Source: Cornus controversa (taxonomy: Eukaryota > Streptophyta > Magnoliopsida > Cornales > Cornaceae). From it: 64,000 nucleotides of DNA. Made by a program: the position numbers and the translations under genes. Shown one piece after another: positions 36,133-49,247 of the stretch (its first letter is position 1; each line of letters starts with the position of its first letter). The notes under the pieces are model-generated. The model was not told the origin of the DNA. It ran no database searches and saw nothing but the letters and a program-made list of their open reading frames with translations. Where the stretch lies: positions 99,829,033 through 99,893,032 of the forward strand of contig CM048845.1 in NCBI GenBank assembly GCA_026545225.1, read 5' to 3'.

Positions 36133-37935
36133 GAAATTACTGACATTTGTATATGTATATATAACATATCTCCATTACACAAGCCATAAACACGCCGTCA
36201 ACACTCCCTCCCTCGTGCCCCAACCTTTAACAGCCACATTTTCCACCGTGGCAGCAAGAACAGAGCTTCTCATCCCGATTGGAACGTGTTTCTTCTTCTT
36301 TATATTTCCTCTATCACAGTCCTTTATATTTCCACTATCAAAGTCCTTGATGAAAAATGGGACGAGAAAGGGATGGGATTGCTTTTTCTGTTGAAATATG
36401 TCATGGGAAAGAGTTTTTTTAGATGTTAATTCGTAAAGGTTGTCACGTGTCAATGTGCAAGTGAGACATGTCGTGTATGTTCAGGATGGAGCGAGAAATT
36501 TTGATTTGGAGTACCAAACTAGAATTATTTAATTAAAATTTGAAAACTTTAGAAATCAATTGTAGTATATCTTTTTTATAATATTTCTTCTAATATATAT
36601 CGAGGAGAGGAAAATATAATCCAAAATATGAGAAAAAATGAAACCTGAATAAATCACCACCATTATCATTATCCTTGTCCCTCTCATATGGATTGGGTAG
36701 ACCACATGAATTATTTTTGTCCATTATTTCTTATTATATACCATGTCTTCTCTCAAGTTTAAGTTTTTTAAATCGATTTTAATTCCTTCATCTCGCATAA
36801 GCCTTAGTCGGCCTCTTTGTAATTTACCCTCTAAGCAAACAACTTTCTTTTTAATATATGCATCATCGGGTCTATGATACACCTAAAGTTCCCTTCATTC
36901 GTTTATTATTTATCTTATCTTTTTTAGTGATTCATATCATCCAATGTAGCATACTCATTTTCCGCCACATGAATGTATCGTATTTGTATCTTTTTCACCT
37001 GCTCCATACAATATTATGCCTAATAACCGTTCTAATTTTCCTTGTAGTCTATTTGTTATTCGTTTGTCACAAAAAGATAACACTAGCTTACTTTCATTTT
37101 GTCCACCCAGTTCCATCCTACTTACTACCTCACCATCAATCTCCCTATGTTTTTGTACTATGAGAAAGAAAAAACAAGTTACATGTAAAAAGAGAAGTGG
37201 CAAAGAAAAAATATCATTAAAAATTTTATTTTCCTCTAGCAATTGTTTCAATTTTTGAAGAAAAAAAAATTTAAGTACTTTGATTTCACTTTTGAAAAAA
37301 ATATATCATTATTAAAACACGAATAAAAAATAAAAGTACCATTTTAACTAAACAAAATCTTGCAGGTTTTAGTAAAACACAATTATTATGAACAAAATAA
37401 AGAAGTACTTTAATAAATTATACAAAGAATAACTATAGAATATGTCATTTAACAAGTGACAACTAAAAATATTAACATATGTAATATCATTGTTATTATT
37501 GGCATTTTTTTTATTTTGGTATCATAACATTTTAGTTTTTCCTTCTTTCCGGTTCTCCAACGACTCGTTGATGGAGATGAGCATATAATTTTAAATATTT
37601 TTCTTGTTAACATCATCTAACAAAAATGTTAGACAAGGAAGAATCATGTATCTTTATTAAATGTCATATAATCAATATTATACATTTGTGTGTGTGTATG
37701 TATATATGCAAATGTAGTGTAGTAATGACATATTACGGTAAATGTTACCAAAATAATGAACTTATGTTTTTATTTCACAATATTTGGACTTCATAAGTAA
37801 AACTAAAAAGGTTCAATTAAAATTTGTATGAATTTGAAAGAAAAAAAAATATAACTTATATGTTATTCATTGGATGCATTAGCAAAAATGAGCAATCACC
37901 ACCACCTCTACTATTTGTATAACATGGTAGTTAGC
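35202..37935. other. Gene A 3' flank and AT-rich intergenic DNA
   Basis: Contains (TA)n tracts at 35806-35865 and 36088-36121 and, between them, a short direct repeat of TTAGGGGCGGGGATGG (about 36005 and 36045). The rest, including a frame at 36.13-36.39 kb, shows nothing I can assign to a gene. Confidence 0.5.
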
Positions 37936-37937
37936 TA

Positions 37938-38665
37938 TCAATACTTTGAATGGAGGCCTTCAAGCATCCAAAATGCATAAGGTAAACGATATTGCGTTTT
38001 CGGTCTTTCCGATTTACTTGAGATAAAAGTATAGACAAAATTGCACTAAACACCCCTCAACTACTGACTTGATGCAAAATACACCACTCAACTATCAATT
38101 GTTGCAAAAAAGCCCTTCAACTTTCGGAAGTGCTCACATTGCACCCCTTGTAATTCAAGGTTGTCAGGTTTGATTATCAATACTTTGAACGAAGGCCTTC
38201 ATGCATCCAAAATACATCAGGGGGCTCTAAACAATATTGTGTTTTCGGTCTTTCGGATTTACTTGAGATAAAAGACTAGACAAAAGTGCATTAAACACCC
38301 CTCAACTATTGACTTGGTGCAAAATGCACCACTTAACTATCAATTGTTGCAATATAAAAGCCCTCTAACTTTCAAAAGTGCTCACATTGCACCCCCTGTA
38401 ATTGAAGGTTGTCAGGTTTGACTATCAATACTTTGAACAGAAGCCTTCAAGCATCCAAAATACATCAAGAGGCTCTAAACGATATTGCATTTCCGGTCTT
38501 CCCGATTCACTTGAGATAAAATTATAGACAAAAGTGCATTAAACACCCCTCACCTATTGACTTGATGCAAAATACACCACTCAACTATCAGTTGTTGCAA
38601 AAAAAGCCCTCTAATTTTCAAAAGTGCTCACATTGCACCCCCTATAATTGAAGGTTGTCAGGTTT
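37938..38665. repeat. ~245-bp tandem repeat, three copies
   Basis: Three units contain, in order, CTTTGAA..AGGCCTTCA, GCATCCAAAAT, TTTTCGGTCTTTC, ACTTGAGATAAAA, AACACCCCTCA, CACTCAACTATCA and AGTGCTCACATTGCACCCC. The GACAAAA.TGCA.TAAAC motif recurs at about 38035, 38279 and 38528, giving spacings near 245 bp. Confidence 0.85.
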
Positions 38666-38960
38666 GACCATTAAGTAAGACACGTGCAATGCACGTGACA
38701 TCAAAAAATATTTTTTAATGACCTAAATATCCTTCATAAGAAGAAAATAACCCGTTTGTCACGCTTTCAAAAGAAGAAAAAATTCAATTTTTTTTCTTTA
38801 TTTTTAATGTCACATGCAGTGTACGCGTCTTACTTAATAGTCAAACAAAAGGTCATCAGTCTCAAGAGTGTGTAATATGAATACTTTTGAAAGTTGAAAG
38901 ACTTAATTGCAATAATTGATAATTGAAAGGCGCATTTTGCAACAAGTATAAAACCTATCA
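38525..38960. mobile_element. Foldback element whose left arm is the last tandem unit
   Basis: The sequence GACCATTAAGTAAGAC (about 38666) is inverted at 38825-38850 (GTCTTACTTAATAGTC), and the outer parts also pair imperfectly: TTTTCAAAAGTGCTCACATTGCA on the left with the complement of the TAATATGAATACTTTTGAAAG region on the right. About 120-180 bp arms around a 100-bp core. No transposase. Ends are approximate. Confidence 0.55.
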
Positions 38961-39424
38961 CTTATAGACTTGGCGAAAGGTCATGCATGTTAACATGGAA
39001 TACATTATTTAAGGGGAAAAATGAAAAGACCATGGCATGCATTTGCTCACCAACACTGAGTAAGGGTGCAATTGGGTGAAGTGCAAAAAACACTTCTTTA
39101 GTATACAAATAGTGCGTATCACATCCATCCTCTTCTAAAAACACCCTCCAACTAACGATTTGGTTCAAATAGGTCTTTTATGTCAATCATCCATTAACAG
39201 AGATTTTAAATTACTATAATGCCCAAGGAATGAAATACGAAAAATAAAATAAAGAAAGTTGACCTAAATTAAACCACGTCGTGTCTAGTTGTAGTAACAC
39301 TAACGTCAATATAGATTGACAGAATGGACCAAAGGTTCCGGAGCATTTATTTGTAAGTGAACGATCAACATCACCAATCTACATAGAAATAAATCTATAA
39401 GTTTTGTAAGTAGATCTCAGTACC
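38961..39424. other. Intergenic DNA, nothing recognised
   Basis: No sustained frame, repeat or RNA gene that I can support. Confidence 0.4.
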
Positions 39425-40702
39425 AAAGGAGAGTCCCCAACTTGATCGGTGTTTGTGTTCTTGAGTGCAAAACCCCAAAATCAAAATTTGCAAGATTGGG
39501 GTGTGGCATTGGATTAATTTTGCTGGGATATGATTTATACAAATGGATTTTTTGTTTTATTCCAATTGGATGGCCCATGGATGAGGAGCGGAGCCAGAAT
39601 TCCATGATTGGGGGAGCCAAATTATTAAAAAATTTACAATGCATAAGAGGATTTAATATAAGGTTATTTTTAAGCCAAAAATATTTCATTAACGATTATA
39701 TGCAAACAAAAATATATGTAATCAAACTTTGGCCTATTTGTTTACAAAAAAAAAAAAATGCCTCTAGCTAGTCAAATATGACATAAAAATGTACAAAAAT
39801 ACACCAAAAAGACCAAATATCTATTACAAAAGTTGAATATTTTTTCTTTATTTTTTGAGTGTATGCCTGTACTTTCAAGCTTCATTTGGCCCCCATAGTA
39901 CCATTATATATCACTCTTTTTTTTTTCGGGCTAATAAACTTTATCTTATATATAGAATAATAAAAAAAAAATAGTAGCATTATAGGATGTATAAAGGTAG
40001 AATTTATATTGATACATGACTTATCGATTTATAAGCAAATTTTATTTTTTTAAATACCTCTAACATTTATATATATAAACACCAGATGATAGAAGTTACT
40101 AATTTACTAGTGGGATTCGGGCTTCAAAAAATTTACTTAGTATTGGGTTTATGTTGATAAAGTCTACTGACTCAATGAAAATTTTATTTGGGGAATGGGT
40201 CCATATATTATTTTTTTGGGCCATGTGGTATTACAAAATTTCAAAGCCCTTGCCATGGATGTTCTCTACATGGGGAATTATACTGTGAGGTGGAAGGGAC
40301 ACCTCGAGTATCATCATGGTAAAGCAATCGTAACACTTAAGTTCAATTTTCATCTTATTTCTCTTGTGGTTTTGGTTTTGGGGGTGTTTGCAGAATAATG
40401 GCAGTCACATTCACAGTATAGGCCTCTCGGCACAGAAATGTAACAGTTGGATAGCCAGGCTCTCAGTTTACTTTAGATTTTGATGATGACAATGAGGATG
40501 GGATTAAAGAGGTGGGAAGTGTGCTGGACCAAAAGGCTATTCTAATGGTTCATGAATTGGGGGTTAATGGTATATAGTCCTCATTAGTGAGGTAAATTTA
40601 GTGGTTTTTATTTGATGACTGAATCATCAGAATTTGTGAAATTATTGTGTTATATTAGCGTTAATGGAGGTTGGTGGTCATATGTTCATAGTGGATGAAA
40701 TG

Positions 40703-40921
40703 TGTTAGTATAGTACATATGTAACATATGTATCATGTGTTCCTATAATCTCTCCCATGATCTCTCCCCCATAATCTCTCTTATGATTCTCTCTATCTCA
40801 TGATTCTCTCATTGACTCGCTCTCTGTATTGCCTATATATATGTCTCATTGTACTGTAGATGATATACTCATAGTTGATGAATACATACAGTTCTTTCTC
40901 TATCTTTTCTCTCTCGTAACT
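40703..40921 (+). mobile_element. Copia LTR (duplicated extra copy) with primer site
   Basis: 219 bp, TGTTAGTATAG... to ...CTCGTAACT, preceded by AAATG (40698-40702) and followed by the initiator tRNA-Met-type site TGGTATCAGAGCC (40922-40934). Part of the tandem duplication; it is not the left border of the full-length element. Confidence 0.8.
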
Positions 40922-43186
40922 TGGTATCAGAGCCATAAACGATTCCAAAAAATTTGTCCAGCCATTGTTTCATCAACACATACCTCTATCATTCTGTCAA
41001 CAACCCTAATTTTCATCAATCACCATCAATTGTATACACAGTGACCAAACAAAAAACCCAAGCTAACAAACTCACCATCTACAACCTCCACCACAACTAC
41101 CGCAAACCCTAGCCAATCCATCAAAAACCATCATCATTGTTCAACCTATATAGACCCATCGCCACTGTTCAACCAATACTGACCCATCGCCACTGTTTAA
41201 TTAATATTGACCCATCACCACTGTTTAACAAATACCCATCGCCACTGTTAAACCAATACAAACCCAATTACTAATAATACAAACCCAATCACCCATACAG
41301 ACCCAATCAACCGCACAAACCTAATCAACCAGCCACTGTCCAAACACCATCTGTAACCACATAAAACCCATAGTTTATTACTGTCAGCAGCCACCTCTAT
41401 AACCCTGTTGCTCCTCCATTTCGCGAAAAGACAACCCACTATTAGCCGCCACCTCTACAACCCTATTGTTCCTCTCTTTCACGAAGAGTCGAAGACGACT
41501 ACAGGTAGCGTCTCTGACGAGTTTAAGATTCACTTTTTGACAAACACAGCACCTATCTCTGCCCGTCGTCTCTGATCTTTATGATAAACACAGCTTCTCT
41601 AGGCGCATCTGCTAGTGACACACGAAAAATCGTCGTGTCTTCACCAGTTGCTTAGTATTCGTTCTCTCCACCTTTGCCCTTCACCAATTCTGTGTGTTAA
41701 TGCTTGAATCTCTTTGATTACTATCTTTATGCAATGTTGTTTAGAATTTAAAAAACCTATATATATGTTGTTGTACAAAAAAAAAATTTATTTCAAGGTC
41801 TTGTATCTATAAAACGCTCTGAGGTATCTCAACCTATCAACATTATTTTTGATGGCCCTAATTACTCTTCCTGGGCAACACTATGACAAGCTTAAATAAT
41901 TGAACTTGTGAAAGTCCCCAACTTGATCGGTGTAACGGTTCTTGAGTGCAGAACCCCAAAATCAAAATTTGCAAGATTGGGGCGTGGCATTGGATTAATT
42001 TTGCTGGGATGTGATTTATACAAATGGGTTTTTTGTTTTATTCCAATTGGATGGCCCATGGATGAGGAGCGGAGCCAGAATTCCATGATTGGGGGAGCCG
42101 AATTATTAAAAAATTTACAATGCATGAGAGGATCTAATATAAGGTTATTTTTAAGCCAAAAATATTTCATTAACGATTATATGCAAACAAAAATATATGT
42201 AATCAAACTTTGGCCTATTTGTTTACAAAAAAAAAAAAAATGCCTCTAGCTAGTCAAATATGACATAAAAATATACAAAAATACACCAAAAAGACCAAAT
42301 ATCTATTACAAAAGTTGAATAAGTTTTCTTTATATTTTGAGTGTATGCCTGTGCTTTCAAGCTTCATTTGGCCCCATAGTACCATTATATATCACTCTTT
42401 TTTTTTTTGGGCTAATAAACTTTATCTTATATATAGAATAAAATAAAATAAAAATAGTAGCATTATAGGATGTATAAAGGTAGAATTTATATTGATACAT
42501 GACTTATCGATTTATAAGTAAATTTTATTTTTTTAAATACCTCTAACATTTATATATATAAACACCATATGATAGAAGTTACTAATTTACTAGTGGGATT
42601 CGGGCTTCAAAAAATTTACTTAGTATTGGGTTTAAGTTGATAAAACCTACTGGCTTTACTTAGTATTGGGTTTAAGTTAATAAAGCCTACTGGCTCAATG
42701 AAAATTTTATTTGGGGAATGAGTCCATATATTATTTTTTTGCATGGGGAATTATACTGTGAGGTGGAAGGGACACCTCGAGTATCATCGTGGTCAAGCAA
42801 TCGCAACACTTAAGTTTAATTTTCATCTTATTTCTCTTGTGGTTTTGGTTTTGGGGGTGTTCTCAATTTTAAGTCAGAATAATGGCAGTCACATTCGCGG
42901 TATAGGCCTCTCGGCGCAGAAATGCAACAGTTGGACAGCCAGGCTCTCAGTTTACTTTAGATTCTGATGATGACAATGAGGATGGGATTAAAGAGGTGGG
43001 AAGTGTGCTGGGCCAGAAGGCTATTCTAATGGTTCATGAATTGGGGGTTAATTGTATATAGTTCTCATCAGTGAGGTAAATTTAGTGATTTTTATTCGAT
43101 GACTGAAGTATCAGAATTTGTGAAATTATTGTGTTGTATTGGCGTTAATGGAGGTTGGTGGTCATACGTTCATGGTGGATGAAATG

Positions 43187-43405
43187 TGTTAATATAGTAC
43201 ATATGTAACATATATATCATGTGTTCCTATAATCTCTCCCATGATCTCTCCCCCATAATATCTCCTATGATTCTCTCTATCTCATGATTCTCTCCTTGAC
43301 TCGCTCTCTGTATTGCATATATATATGTCTCATTCTATAGTAGATGATATACTCATAGTTGATTAATATATATAGTTCTTTCTTTATCTTTTCTCTTTCA
43401 TAACA
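43187..43405 (+). mobile_element. Copia 5' LTR and adjoining primer site
   Basis: TGTTAATATAG... to ...CATAACA, directly followed by TGGTATCAGAGCC (complementary to the 3' end of initiator tRNA-Met). Contains repeated CTCTCCCATGATCTCTC motifs. Confidence 0.85.
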
Positions 43406-43764
43406 TGGTATCAGAGCCATAAACGATTCCAGAAAATTTGTTCAGCCACTATTTCATCAACTGTTCATCAACACATACCTCTATCATTCTGTCAACAACC
43501 CTAATCTTCATCAATCACCATCTATTGTATACACAGTGACCAAACAACAAACCTAAGCTAACAAACTCACCATCTACAACCTCCACCACAGCTGCCACAA
43601 ACCCTAGCAAATCCATCAAAAACCATCGTCACTGTTTAACCTATACAGACCCATCACCACTGTTCAACCAATACTGACCCATCGCCACTGTTTAATTAAT
43701 ACTAACCCATCACCATTGTTCAACAAATAACCATCACCACTGTTAAACTAATACAAACCCAATT

Positions 43765-45240
43765 GCAAATTTTGTCACAAGAAAGGACTCGGACATTATC
43801 AGAGAGATTGCTTCAAGAATCCTCATAAAATCACCTCTCGTAATGTTAAACCTAAGTCTAGTCACTCATCTGTCATGACTGTTACAGCTGAAGGATCTTT
43901 TTTGCCTATTCCACATCATCTGTCTTTACCAATGATCTAAGGGATTAGCTCCAACAACTCCTCTCCACTTCGGGTACTCACTCTACTACTATTTTTGTTA
44001 CTTCAGGTAACTCTTCTTGGTTTGTTGATTTTGCCTGTTGTAATCACATGACTTCTGACTCTATTATCTTCACCTCTTAAAATTCTACTACTCGCACCCA
44101 TCTTATTGTCATTACTGATGGATCTCATATGAAAGTAAGTCATATAGGACAAGTGTCCACCCCAAATGTCACGCTCTCTGAGACCTTTCACATATATGAA
44201 CTTACTTTTAATCTTATCTCAGTTGGTTAAATATGTGAACTTGGACTTAATGTTCTTTTTTCTTCTTTAGGTTGTTCTATACAGGATCTTTAGACAAAAC
44301 AGATCTTTGGGGTAGGCCGTAAAGTTGGAAGACTATTTGAGTTCATCAATCTTCATCTTCTTTCTTATCATTCTTATATTGTTGCCTTCACCTTTACAAC
44401 TTTTTATTTCAATCTTTAACATTCAAGACTAGGGCATGTTTCTGTTGGATGCCTCCGCTCTTTAGGTACTGGCCTATTAGGGTCTGTAAAAAATGATGAT
44501 GCCACTTGTTTGCATTGTCAACTTGAAAAACAACCAGCTTTATCATTTAATAAAAGTGACTATGTTTCAACTGCTCCTTTTGACTTAGTCTATTTTGATG
44601 TTTAGGGACCTTCACCTCATTCCACAATTGGGGGGGGAGGGGGGGTCAAAATATTTTATCATTTTCATAGATGATTATTCTTGATTTATCTGGCTCTATC
44701 TAATGAATAATCGCTTTGAGTTACCTTAACTTTACTATGATTTTGCTAACATAGTCAAAACCCAATTTTCAAGATCTATCAACATATTTTGTGCTAATAA
44801 TACAAGGAAACCAATATAATACCATGAAATACAAGGAAACCAATTTTCTCAAATTTCTTCGACAACATGGCATTATCTCTCACTATTTTTGTCCTGACAT
44901 TTCTCAACAAAATGGGAGAGTCGAACGTAAAAATAGATATATCTTGGATACTATTCGCACCTTTCTTATTTCTAATTCTTGTCTTAAAAAATTCTATAGG
45001 GAAGCAGCTTTTACCACTATTTATACCATTAATCGTGTTCCTATGCCTATCATCGAAAATCAATCTCCTTACGAGCATCTGTATAGTGTTACACCTTCTT
45101 ACAATCTTCTCAAGATTTTTGGTTGTGCTTGTTTTGTCCTCCTTCAACCTCATAAACGCACCAAGTTAGAATCATGGTCATCTTTGTTATTTCTTAGGCT
45201 ATGGGATTAATCACAAAGGTTATCGTTGTTGGGATCCCAT
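43765..45240 (+). mobile_element. Copia element: zinc knuckle, GAG-pre-integrase and integrase regions
   Basis: CKFCHKKGLGHYQRDC is a CCHC knuckle (about 43.77 kb). RLGHVSVGCLRSLG and CLHCQLEKQPALSF belong to the GAG-pre-integrase region. The integrase core includes FDLVYFDV, SHYFCPDISQQNGRVERKNRYILD (with the catalytic Glu in RVERK) and KIFGCACFV. Fossil copy. Confidence 0.75.
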
Positions 45241-45689
45241 CTCTAAACGATTACGTATCTCTCGTCATGTCATTTTTTAGGAATATAAGATGTTCTCATC
45301 TCTCTTTAAGTTTCACATCTATTCTCTATCTACATCGTTCTTCTTTAGTGATCCCACTGTTGATCTCTTTCCTTCTGACATAGACACCAACCAACCACCA
45401 GCTATAAGTCAACTATCAGTTTCACTAAATACCTTTCCTATCTCTCCAGATCCTACACTTCCCTCTGAGCTCCTACATACGGTCTCTCCTGATGGGTTTA
45501 CTTCTGCTGATGGTCCTATTGTTGAATCCTCTATATCTAATATCTTTCTCATTGAGCCATCTGATGGTACTCGTCATTCAGATTGGGTAAGAATCACACC
45601 AGGTTATTTTCGTAACTATTATTGTTTCTCCACTATTTCTTCTCATTATGAACCTCAATCTTACCAAGAAGCTAGTTATAATCCTCATT

Positions 45690-46420
45690 GGTAACAAGTT
45701 GTGATAGATGAATTACATGTTCTTAACCAAGCTCATACATGGGACATGGTTGATCTGTCTTTTAGGAAAACTGTTGTTAGCTGTAAATGGATCTACAAAA
45801 TTAAGACTCATTCTGATCGCTATATGGAACGATACAAAGCTCGTCTGGTTGCTAAATGCTATAGACAGGAATACGGTATTGATTATGAGGAAACTTTTGC
45901 TCCTGTCGCCCGATTGACTTATATTCGTAGTTTACTTGTAGTTGATGTTGTTCTTAAGTGGGATCTTTTTCAAATGGATATGAAACATGCATTTCTTAAT
46001 GGGGATCTTACAAAAGAGGTTTATATAAGATTTTATCCTGGATATAATCATTCTCCTCATCAGGTCTGCAAACTTTATCGTGCTCTATATGGTCTTAAAC
46101 AAGCTCCTCGGGCCCAGTTTTCAACATTTAGCTCTATTATTGGCATTTTTGGCTTTACACCCATCTCTTATGATTCTGGCCTATTCATTTGCAAGGTTAC
46201 ATCAGGTATTACTTTTTTATTTCTCTATGTTGATGATATGATAATTACCGGAGACGATCTTGATGGCATTTCTACTCTCAAACAATCTCTTAGTCATTAT
46301 TTTGAGATGAAGGATCTTGGAAACCTGAGTTATTTCTTGGGTCTTAGATTCATTCTGATTCCAATGGTTATTATATCTCACAAGCCAAGTATGCCTCCGA
46401 CATTCTTGCTCGAGTTTCTC
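45690..46420 (+). mobile_element. Copia element: reverse transcriptase
   Basis: Copia-type motifs: HTWDMVDL, SCKWIYKIK, YKARLVAKCYRQEYGIDYEETFAPVARL, MDMKHAFLNGDL, YGLKQAPR, the catalytic YVDDMIITGDD, and MKDLGNLSYFLGL. Confidence 0.85.
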
Positions 46421-46639
46421 TCACTGATTGTAAAACATCGTATACTCATTTGGAAACTAACATGCGTCTCACTCCTCTGGATGGTACTCTACTTAGTGAT
46501 TCAACATTATATCAGGAATTGGTTGAAAGTTTTGTCTACCTTATAGTTACTCGCCCTAACATTGCTTATGCAATTCACATTGTCAGCCAATTCCTATCAG
46601 CTCCAAGATTTACCTATTATGATGTTGTTCTTCGCATCC

Positions 46640-46990
46640 TTTGATACATCAAATGTACTATGTTTCAAGGGCTTCATTTTTTTGTTAATTCTTCTCTTGT
46701 TCTCTGTGCCTACTCTGATGTTGACTGGGCTGGAGATTCCACTAATTGTCACCCCACTACAGGATATTGTTTCTTCTTGGATTATTCTCTTATTTCTTGG
46801 CGCAGCAAGAAACAATCTATCACTTCATGCTCTAGTATAGAGGCTGAATATCGTGCTCTTACTAATACCACTCAAGAACTTCTTTGGCTTCAGTGGTTAC
46901 TTGAGGACATGGGTATTTCACATTCCACTACTACAATACTCTATTGTGATAATCAAAGTGCCATTTAGATTGCTCACAATGACGTTTTTC
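46640..46990 (+). mobile_element. Copia element: RNase H
   Basis: YSDVDWAGDSTN, SWRSKKQSITSCSSIEAEYRAL and LYCDNQSAI are the standard copia RNase H words with the acidic residues visible. Confidence 0.8.
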
Positions 46991-47190
46991 ATGAATGTAC
47001 CAAACATATTGAAATTGATTGTCATTTTGTCCATCAACATGTACTTCGAGGCACAATTGATTTGTTCTTTGTCACTTCTGCTGATCAAACATCCAACATT
47101 TTCACAAAGCTCATTCGCTAGGACGTTTTTTCGATTTGGTTTCCAAACTTAAGTTGTTTTCCTCTTCATCTAGTTAAGTTTGAGGGGGGA

Positions 47191-47379
47191 TGTTAGTATA
47201 GTACATATGTAACATATGTATCATGTGTTCCTATAATCTCTCCCCTGATTCTCTCTATCCCATGTTTCTCTCCTTAACTCGCTTTCTGTATTGCCTATAT
47301 ATAGGTTCTATTGTATTGTAGATGATATACTCATTGTTGATGAATGCATACAGCTCTTTCTCTATCTTTTCTCGTAAGA
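47191..47379 (+). mobile_element. Copia 3' LTR with preceding polypurine tract
   Basis: Starts TGTTAGTATAG right after AGTTTGAGGGGGGA and ends CTCGTAAGA; AAATG follows. Confidence 0.85.
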
Positions 47380-47654
47380 AAATGAAACCTTGAAATTGCA
47401 TTTGGGATCAACAAATCTAGACCACAGTTATTTACCCAAAAAAAAAATCTAGACCACAGTAGGGGTGATTTATGTTCGTAATTATAGATTGAATGTTAGA
47501 TGGTGGTTTGTGTATGATTTTCAGATATATTTGAGGGCTTGTGTGGGTGGAGTTAATGGTGGAAAATTGAATCATCTCTTCAAAGAAGCCGTCGAAAAAT
47601 CCAAAAAGAAAAATGAGTAAAATGAAGGTGAAAGCCTAAGAAAAACAATGGCGA

Positions 47655-48630
47655 GTGAGTTGTGCCTAGGGCTGCAAAGCTCAGGCTCAGGCTCGTTAAG
47701 GGCTTGACTCGAGCTCGTTCGGTAAGTAAATAAGCCGAGTTCGAGCTTGATTTGTAGACTTGTTTAATAAACAAGCAGATCCCAAACAGTATTGGGTTTG
47801 ACTCATGAACATGAGCTCGTTTATGTTCGTGAATAAAGATCATATAGGACTCGTAAGTTCATGAACATATTCATAAACATAGGCTTGTGTAGGCTCGTTA
47901 CGTTCATGAACGAGCTAAAATGATATTTAACACGAGCTCAGATTGAGCCCGAATAATATTTTTTTATGAAATGAGCTGAGCCCGACCTTCTCAAAATAAT
48001 GACGAGACGAGCTTAAGCTCAACTTTTCGAGCTCGAGCAGAGCCTAGCTGAGCTTGCATATAATAAGGTATCCAAACCTCTTTAGTTATTCAATAGTGAA
48101 GCTGATTTTTCTAATATTTGTTGCTAGTTTTTTTGGCTGATTTTATGAACGTCTTTTCTCTCCTAATCTGTTTTATACTGTTGTACTTCTAGCCTATAAA
48201 TACTAGGACATAACACTCCAAACCAGTACAGAATACGAACAAATATCCTTCATCATTCTCTTTCTTCTCTCATTTTTCATCTGTTATTGTATCTCCTACA
48301 ATAGTGGCCGAGAGCGATTGGGTTGTATCTTGCAGCTACTTTAGCCGTCATCACCACCTGCACATAGGAAGAAAATAACATTTTTAGAACAGCACTTTGC
48401 ATTCCTCTTCATATCCCATGCCACACCTTTTTCTTTATACTTTTTATTGCTCTGCAATTAACTCATTTATTTTAGCATTGATAATTAGTTCTTTTTCCTA
48501 GTATTCCTAACTTACATATGTGACTATGAATACAATTTTTTTTCTTTATTTAAAACGTTTTTATTCTAACAGAGCTCACAAACAAACGAGCCTGAGCCCG
48601 AACAAACTCAAGCTCGTAAACAAGAAGGGT
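47655..48630. repeat. GAGCTCG-rich dispersed repeat, interrupted
   Basis: 47.66-48.06 kb is rich in GCTCGAGC/GAGCTCG words (CTCAGGCTCAGGCTCG, GAGTTCGAGCTTGA, TTTTCGAGCTCGAG), and the same theme returns at 48.57-48.63 kb (CAAACGAGCCTGAGCCC). The 500 bp between them differ, with a TATA-like CCTATAAATAC near 48.2 kb, and may be a separate insertion such as a solo LTR; I cannot classify it. Confidence 0.45.
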
Positions 48631-49247
48631 ACTTTTGTCTTTAGATATAAATTTTATCTCACGTGCATGTCACTTGACTACTTTAACCATGATTTATGAT
48701 GGCTCTTTAACGAAATGGAGTAAGTTGCACAATTGTAGTTATATACACAATTAGTATGAGAAGGGCGTTATACGAACAAAATCTATACTACAAGGGTGTT
48801 TTGTATCTTCACCCAGAAAAAAAATCAAAAGACCATGTCATGCATTAGCTAATCGATATTGAGTAAGGGTACAATTAGGTGGACTGAGCCTAATCTTAGC
48901 TCCTAGTAGGTTTTTTTATGAGCTTAGAGTCTCAGACTCAATTTATATATATATATATATACTAGTTTAAAGTACATGCGATACATGTAAATAAAAAATA
49001 AATTAAAATTTTATTATAACACCCAAAACATTCAAAACCATTATAACACATCCAAACACATTAATTAAAACACTCAAAACTATTTTCATTATGTAACCTT
49101 AGTAATATAAACTCACCTGTTATAAAAAAAATAAACCTATAAGTTAACTATTATTCACATGAAAGGAATCAAGTATAAATTATAAGAAATTTAAAGGTAT
49201 AATTCTAACCATTCTTAAACAATATATTACTATTCTTTTGAAAATTC
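48631..49247. other. AT-rich intergenic DNA
   Basis: A short (TA)n tract at about 48942-48960; otherwise nothing I can assign. Confidence 0.4.

Larger units (their letters stand above)
39425..43765 (+). repeat. Tandem duplication (~2.5-kb unit) of flanking DNA plus copia 5' end
   Basis: GTCCCCAACTTGATCGGTGT occurs at about 39432 and 41917. From there the two copies run colinear through TTGGATGGCCCATGGATGAG, CTCGAGTATCATC, GATGATGACAATGAGGATGG, AAATG + copia LTR, primer site and leader, to about 41275 and 43765. The first copy then continues into the start of a copia gag (FDGPNYSSWA near 41850). The host part may hold a decayed gene or repeat (frame GNYTVRWKGHLEYH at 40267 and 42743), which I cannot identify. 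Confidence 0.85.
43187..47379 (+). mobile_element. Ty1/copia retrotransposon, TSD AAATG
   Basis: It has a 5' LTR (43187-43405), primer site (43406-43418), zinc knuckle, integrase, reverse transcriptase and RNase H in copia order, polypurine tract (47177-47190) and 3' LTR (47191-47379). AAATG flanks it at 43182-43186 and 47380-47384. The two LTRs differ in length (219 and 189 bp) and at scattered bases, so it is older than the nested Athila-like element. The coding region is a fossil with numerous breaks. Confidence 0.85.

Noticed and set aside
36130-36394. Possible transit-peptide-like first exon
   Set aside because: A single short Ser/Thr-rich frame with no continuation, splice partner or paralogue.
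39442-42249. Two similar ~110-codon frames (39442-39771, 41908-42249) as a conserved gene pair
   Set aside because: They lie in the tandemly duplicated, AT-rich non-coding segment and share descent; nothing suggests coding.
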